42,439 nucleotides of DNA, from NCBI GenBank assembly GCA_904420015.1, contig CAJFTS010000028.1, forward strand, positions 1 through 42,439. The letters run 5' to 3'. The stretch comes from an uncultured Clostridia bacterium (GTDB lineage Bacteria; Bacillota; Clostridia; Oscillospirales; Acutalibacteraceae). The notes under the pieces are model-generated. The model did no database searches. It worked only from the letters and a program-made list of their open reading frames with translations, and had not been told where the DNA came from. The translations under genes and the position numbers were made by a program. Shown one piece after another: positions 38,435-42,439 of this stretch (its first letter is position 1; each line of letters opens with the position of its first letter).

Positions 38435-39853
38435 ATGAAACGGATGAAAAAAATAATCAGGCGCAGCCTGCTCCTCCCGGTGCTGCTTGCCGCCTCCATC
38501 CTGCTGAGCAGCTGCTCGGGGGGCGGCTTGTTCGCCGGCTTCGATATGAACAACCTGATGAAACCGCCCAAGCTGACCGGCACCCAATCGGGCATCCAGC
38601 AGGCGCTGGAGAATGCGTTGAACAACAAAAGCTATACGCTCAAATACCCCAAAAGCGGAAAGGAGCGTTCCGCCTTCATCCCGGTGGATTTCGGGGAAAA
38701 GGGGATGGCGGTGCTGGCTCTTTATAAACAGGACGGCGCAAAAATCCACATTAACGTCATTGTGGAGGAGGACGGCGAATACCGGTCCATCGGCGATATC
38801 GAAGGGGCGGACAGCGAGGTCCATGCGGTACAGACCGCCGACCTCGACGGGGACGGCAGCGTGGAAGTGGTCATCAGCTGGCTGACCACCAGCTCTTCAG
38901 ACAAGTGGCTGACCGTCTACAGCTTTGAGGAGGGGGACAACGGGTATACCCTCTCTCTGAAGATGGAGACGGGCTTTACCGGCATGCAGATTGTGGACTT
39001 GGACGGAGATTCCCGGCAAGAGCTGCTTTTGATGAGTGTGGATTCCACCAACAAGACCGCAACCGCCACCATGTACCGCATGACGCAGGACGGGGTGGAT
39101 TCTGAGCATGTGTACAGCGCGAAGATGGACGGCAATGTTTCTCCCCGGTCAACCGGTTCTTCCCCCTATCTGGAGATCAAAACCGCCCAGCTGCGCAGCG
39201 GGATCAACGCGGTCTTTGTGGACGGCTCGAAGGGCACAGACTACACCATTACCGAGGTCCTCTACTGGGACGGCACTGCCTTGAGCAACCTGTTTTACGA
39301 TGATTCCTTTGAAGCGGTGGTGGAAACGCAGCGGCCCACTACGGTGCTGTCCATGGACATCAACCAGGACGGCTGGATTGAGATTCCCAAGGTGACGGAG
39401 CTTCCGGGCTATTTCGACAAGAAAACGTCGGAAAAGCTGTGGCTGACCACCTGGTACCGGTACGACGGACGGGTGGACGAGGACACCGGGCAGGATGCGC
39501 AGAAGGTGCTTGCCTGTAACATCAACAGCACCGACGGGTACTATTTCAGCTTCCCGGATGAATGGGTCAACGCCCAGTCGGTCACCATCGAACGCAATTC
39601 CACCGACCGCACCTCCAGTTTTTACGCGTACGAGTGGGATGGGGAAAGCTTCCGGCGTACCGACCTTTTGATGACGCTGCGCGCCTTTACCACTGCGGTA
39701 TGGGAAAAATCCGAAAGCAGCGCGGGCTATGAATATTTAGGCGAGCACGGCAGCATCGTCTATGCGGTAAAAATCGAAGGCCGCGCAGCGGATTTCGGCA
39801 TTGACCTGGATTTCGTCAAGGACCATTTCGTCATTATGGCGGACCTGTCCTGA
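38435..39853 (+). CDS. Lipoprotein with VCBS/FG-GAP-like repeats, linked to a two-component system
   Basis: 472 residues from ATG 38435, behind AAAGGAG. Signal MKRMKKIIRRSLLLPVLLAASILLSSCSGG with lipobox Cys. The mature protein contains spaced Asp-rich loops typical of FG-GAP/VCBS propeller repeats: DLDGDGSVEVVISWL, DLDGDSRQELLLM and DINQDGWIEIPKV, which may bind calcium. No catalytic motif is seen. It is followed 40 bases later by a response regulator and histidine kinase, so it may be a surface accessory that helps the kinase sense its signal. Confidence 0.85.
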   Translation: MKRMKKIIRRSLLLPVLLAASILLSSCSGGGLFAGFDMNNLMKPPKLTGTQSGIQQALENALNNKSYTLKYPKSGKERSAFIPVDFGEKGMAVLALYKQDGAKIHINVIVEEDGEYRSIGDIEGADSEVHAVQTADLDGDGSVEVVISWLTTSSSDKWLTVYSFEEGDNGYTLSLKMETGFTGMQIVDLDGDSRQELLLMSVDSTNKTATATMYRMTQDGVDSEHVYSAKMDGNVSPRSTGSSPYLEIKTAQLRSGINAVFVDGSKGTDYTITEVLYWDGTALSNLFYDDSFEAVVETQRPTTVLSMDINQDGWIEIPKVTELPGYFDKKTSEKLWLTTWYRYDGRVDEDTGQDAQKVLACNINSTDGYYFSFPDEWVNAQSVTIERNSTDRTSSFYAYEWDGESFRRTDLLMTLRAFTTAVWEKSESSAGYEYLGEHGSIVYAVKIEGRAADFGIDLDFVKDHFVIMADLS

Positions 39854-39893
39854 CCGGCTGCCGGACCAAATTGGATGTGAGAGGGATGATTGG

Positions 39894-40595
39894 ATGAAAA
39901 GCATTTTGGTCGCGGAGGACGAAGGGGCCATCCGTGAATTTGTGGTAATCAATCTCAAACGGGCGGGATATACCGTCTACGAAGCGGAGAACGGGAAAAA
40001 AGCGCTGGAGCTGTTTGACAGCCTACAGGGCGACGTGGATATCGCGCTTTTGGATATCATGATGCCGGAAATGGACGGGCTGGCGGTCTGCCGGGAGCTT
40101 CGACAGAAAAGCCCCAATCTGGGGATCATCATGCTTACCGCCCGGTCGCAGGAAATGGACCGGGTCAGCGGCCTGATGATCGGGGCGGACGACTATGTGA
40201 CCAAGCCCTTCTCCCCTTCCGAGCTGGTCGCCCGGGTGGACGCCCTTTACCGAAGGGTGGAGATGAACGCAGGCAAGTCGAAAAAGGCCGCTTCGGAAGA
40301 GATCGTGTCGGGCGACTTTGTGCTCAATGTGCGCAACCGCACCCTTTCCCATAAGGGGAGAATGATCGAGCTGACCCATGTGGAATATCAGTTTATGGAG
40401 TGCTTCATGACCAACCCCGGCAAGGCCCTGGGCCGTACCGACATCCTCAACAAGGTCTGGGGGGAAGGGTATTTCGGGGAAGAAAAAATCGTGGACGTCA
40501 ATGTGCGGCGGCTGCGGATGAAGATCGAGGAGGAGCCATCGGCTCCCAAGCACATCATTACCGTTTGGGGCTTGGGATACAAATGGCAGGCATAA
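39894..40595 (+). CDS. OmpR/PhoB-type response regulator
   Basis: 233 residues from ATG 39894 (MKSILVAEDEGAI), with GAGAGGGAT upstream. Receiver domain: acidic pocket in AEDE, phospho-acceptor D54 in LLDIMMPEMDG, Thr in MLTARS, Lys in DDYVTKPFSPSEL. The C-terminal winged helix (LTHVEYQFMECFMTNPGKALGRTDILNKVWG; VDVNVRRLRMKIE; WGLGYKWQA) binds DNA. It is paired with the kinase gene that starts three bases after its stop. Confidence 0.97.
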   Translation: MKSILVAEDEGAIREFVVINLKRAGYTVYEAENGKKALELFDSLQGDVDIALLDIMMPEMDGLAVCRELRQKSPNLGIIMLTARSQEMDRVSGLMIGADDYVTKPFSPSELVARVDALYRRVEMNAGKSKKAASEEIVSGDFVLNVRNRTLSHKGRMIELTHVEYQFMECFMTNPGKALGRTDILNKVWGEGYFGEEKIVDVNVRRLRMKIEEEPSAPKHIITVWGLGYKWQA

Positions 40596-40598
40596 CCT

Positions 40599-42086
40599 AT
40601 GCGTAAGAAATTATCGTTGCCGGGTGTGGAGCATATGTCCTCCAAAGGCATTACCCAGCGGTGGCTGTTCAACAGCCTGGGGCTGATCCTTGCCATTCTG
40701 ATCGTGATTGAGCTGGCTATGGCCTTTATCGTCAAGGACTATTATTACAGCGGCATCCGCTGGCAGCTGGGAAACATCATGACCACCACCCAGGAAAGCT
40801 TTTCACGCTATGCAAACCAAAACCAGTCGGAGTTTATCTCCCGCTCCATCAATGCGGTGGAGAATTTCAGCCTCAAGGAACAGGTGGAGCTGCAGGTCTT
40901 TGACCAGAACGGGGATTTCATCCTCTCCTCCACCGGTTTTACCCCGGAACTGGATGAGCGGCCGGATTACGACGCGGCGCTGCATGTAAAAAACGGCCAG
41001 CCTATCGGCGTCGCTTCCTACCATCTCTCTACCGGGGAGAATGTGATGGCCTACACCTATATCCTGACCAACGCCGAAGAGATGACCGGGGCGGTGCGGC
41101 TGGTGGTCTCCCTATCGGCGGCGGACCAGCAGATTTTTATTATCGTATCGGTGCTGCTGGTCATCGGGATCGCGGTGATCCTGTTCGTCATCATGTCCGG
41201 GTCCTATTTTATCAACTCCATTGTGATCCCGGTTAAGGAAATCGGCGTTACGGCGCGTAAAATCGCCTTGGGCGACTTCGACGCCCGCATTGAGAAGAAA
41301 TACAACGACGAAATCGGCGACCTGTGCGACACCATCAACTACATGGCCGGGGAGCTGGGCACCACGGAAAAGATGAAGAACGATTTCATCTCCTCGGTTT
41401 CCCATGAGCTGCGCACCCCGCTGACCGCCATCAAGGGCTGGGGGGAAACGCTGATGGACCTAGACCCGGTCCGGGATAAGGACATGATGGAAAAGGGGAT
41501 GCAGGTCATCATCGGGGAGTCGGAACGGCTGTCGGGCATTGTGGAGGAGCTGCTGGATTTCTCCCGGCTGCAAAGCGGGCGGCTGACGATGAAGATGGAA
41601 CGCATCGACATCCTGGCGGAATTGGGCGAGGCGGTATTCATGTTCCGGGAACGGTCCAAGCGCGAACAGATTGAGCTGATCTATTACGAGCCGGAGCTGC
41701 TCCCGGCGGTATTGGGTGACCACAACCGCCTCAAACAGGTGTTTGTCAATATCCTGGACAATGCGTTTAAATACTCCGATCCGGGCGGACGGGTCCGGGT
41801 GGAGGTGGAGGAGGGAGATGGAGAAATCCGCGTGGTCATCAGCGACACCGGCTGTGGCATTTCGGCGGAGGACTTGTCGAAGGTAAAGGAAAAATTCTAT
41901 AAAGCCAACCATACCCGCCGCGGCTCCGGCATCGGGCTGGCGGTGGCGGACGAAATCGTCCGTTTGCATGGCGGCAGTCTGGAGTTGCGTTCGATGGAAA
42001 ACTCCGGAACCGATGTCATCATCACCCTCCCCGTTGCCGACGCGGCGGAGGACGGCGAAGCACCTCCCACTCAACCGCAGTCTTAA
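40599..42086 (+). CDS. PhoR-like sensor histidine kinase
   Basis: 495 residues, ATG 40599 (a second ATG 12 codons on is possible). TM1 about 22-45, extracytoplasmic sensor domain about 46-175, TM2 about 178-201, HAMP about 203-254, HisKA with phospho-acceptor H269 (SVSHELRTPLTAIKGWGETL), and HATPase with N box NILDNAFKYSDPGG, G1 DTGCGIS and G2 GSGIGLAV. All kinase boxes are intact. It phosphorylates the adjacent regulator; the signal is unknown, and the upstream lipoprotein is a candidate partner. Confidence 0.96.
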   Translation: MRKKLSLPGVEHMSSKGITQRWLFNSLGLILAILIVIELAMAFIVKDYYYSGIRWQLGNIMTTTQESFSRYANQNQSEFISRSINAVENFSLKEQVELQVFDQNGDFILSSTGFTPELDERPDYDAALHVKNGQPIGVASYHLSTGENVMAYTYILTNAEEMTGAVRLVVSLSAADQQIFIIVSVLLVIGIAVILFVIMSGSYFINSIVIPVKEIGVTARKIALGDFDARIEKKYNDEIGDLCDTINYMAGELGTTEKMKNDFISSVSHELRTPLTAIKGWGETLMDLDPVRDKDMMEKGMQVIIGESERLSGIVEELLDFSRLQSGRLTMKMERIDILAELGEAVFMFRERSKREQIELIYYEPELLPAVLGDHNRLKQVFVNILDNAFKYSDPGGRVRVEVEEGDGEIRVVISDTGCGISAEDLSKVKEKFYKANHTRRGSGIGLAVADEIVRLHGGSLELRSMENSGTDVIITLPVADAAEDGEAPPTQPQS

Positions 42087-42140
42087 CAAAATCCCGGACC
42101 GCCGCCTGAGAAAGGCGATGGCCCGGGATTTTGTTTTGTG
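42087..42140 (+). terminator. Intrinsic terminator of the two-component operon
   Basis: CAAAATCCCGG (42087-42097) pairs with CCGGGATTTTG (42123-42133), then TTTTGTG; an inner GCCGCCT/AGGCGATGG-type stem fills the loop. The next 180 bases hold no gene. Confidence 0.85.
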
Positions 42141-42324
42141 AAACACATTCACTTGTCCGATATAAAAGTCGTTTTCCTTTCTTGCGTCCTGCCGTTTTAC
42201 CCAAGCGGTCGCTCCTTGAAAGGAATCAGGCGGCTTTTCCCATCCATTTCAAAAGCATTTCAAGAAGGAAACTTCGGCCGGCTTCATCCTATCGCTGGCC
42301 GCTATGAAAAAGGGGGAAATAAAA

Positions 42325-42439
42325 TTGAAGTACGAATGCAAATCCATCCAGATCTTGCTGCCGAATTATGCAGAGGGGCTTTGCTGCGAAGAGGAACGAA
42401 GGGCGGTGGAAGAGCATGTACGCGGCTGCGAAGAATGCC
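42325..42439 (+). CDS. Start of a zinc-finger (anti-sigma-like) protein, cut by the window edge
   Basis: TTG 42325 is eight bases after AGGGGGA; an in-frame ATG at 42304 has no site. The visible 38 residues read MKYECKSIQILLPNYAEGL, then a charged helix with HVRGCEEC. The early Cys and the His-x3-Cys-x2-Cys pattern fit the zinc-finger domain of anti-sigma factors (zf-HC2). No sigma-factor gene precedes it in the window. Confidence 0.65.
   Translation, partial: MKYECKSIQILLPNYAEGLCCEEERRAVEEHVRGCEEC

Overview
The window looks like chromosomal DNA of an anaerobic gut-type Firmicute, most likely Clostridia near the Oscillospiraceae/Ruminococcaceae. This is an inference from the gene families (YitT, ComM, class III fructose-bisphosphatase, LCP-like and sortase proteins), Gram-positive style lipoproteins, strong AGGAGG-type ribosome binding sites and frequent GTG/TTG starts. 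No rRNA, tRNA or CRISPR array was recognised. Coding density is high and intrinsic terminators are common.

Region 1 (about 1-2450) is mobile and degraded. It holds the C-terminal part of a tyrosine recombinase, an AT-rich small membrane protein, and a dead IS200/IS605 element whose right end lies against a truncated DUF362 lipoprotein gene. Region 2 (about 2300-11400, all minus strand) is an accessory redox island. A LysR gene and a MerR gene stand at its head, followed by a flavin reductase, a lipoprotein flavodoxin, a lipoprotein fusing an FGE/SUMF1-like domain to a flavodoxin domain, an aldo/keto reductase, an acetyltransferase pseudogene with two in-frame stops, a PcaC-like/cupin protein, an Fe-S-type flavodoxin, a DUF4405 membrane protein, a cyclophilin-like lipoprotein and the broken DUF362 gene. 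The mostly short gaps suggest one operon for surface-associated flavin/electron chemistry. Region 3 (11515-12250) contains decayed XRE and response-regulator remnants.

Region 4 (12250-33220, plus strand) is GC-rich and mostly housekeeping: YitT, an EamA transporter, an ECF-S-like protein, a surface 5'-nucleotidase, a divergent LCP-like protein, a transglutaminase lipoprotein, folate genes folE-folP-folB-folK, fbp, rpsO, pnp, an M16 peptidase, proB-proA, an anchored protein, an SGNH esterase with SLH-like repeats, and a small membrane protein. Several leaders carry striking RNA structures (folE, pnp, the gene after proA, the esterase). Region 5 (33220-33740) has no gene and holds transposon relics, including a probable non-autonomous IS200/IS605-derived element.

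Region 6 (33737-38263, minus strand) carries a hotdog thioesterase, comM and a three-gene sortase cassette (surface protein, sortase, four-TM protein) behind a consensus promoter. Region 7 (38435-42439, plus strand) carries a propeller-like lipoprotein, an OmpR-type response regulator, a PhoR-like histidine kinase, and the start of a zinc-finger anti-sigma-like gene cut by the window edge.

The best candidates for undescribed biology are the redox island with its FGE-like/flavodoxin fusion, the sortase cassette, the esterase with its palindromic promoter and structured leader, and the alternative-hairpin leader of folE.
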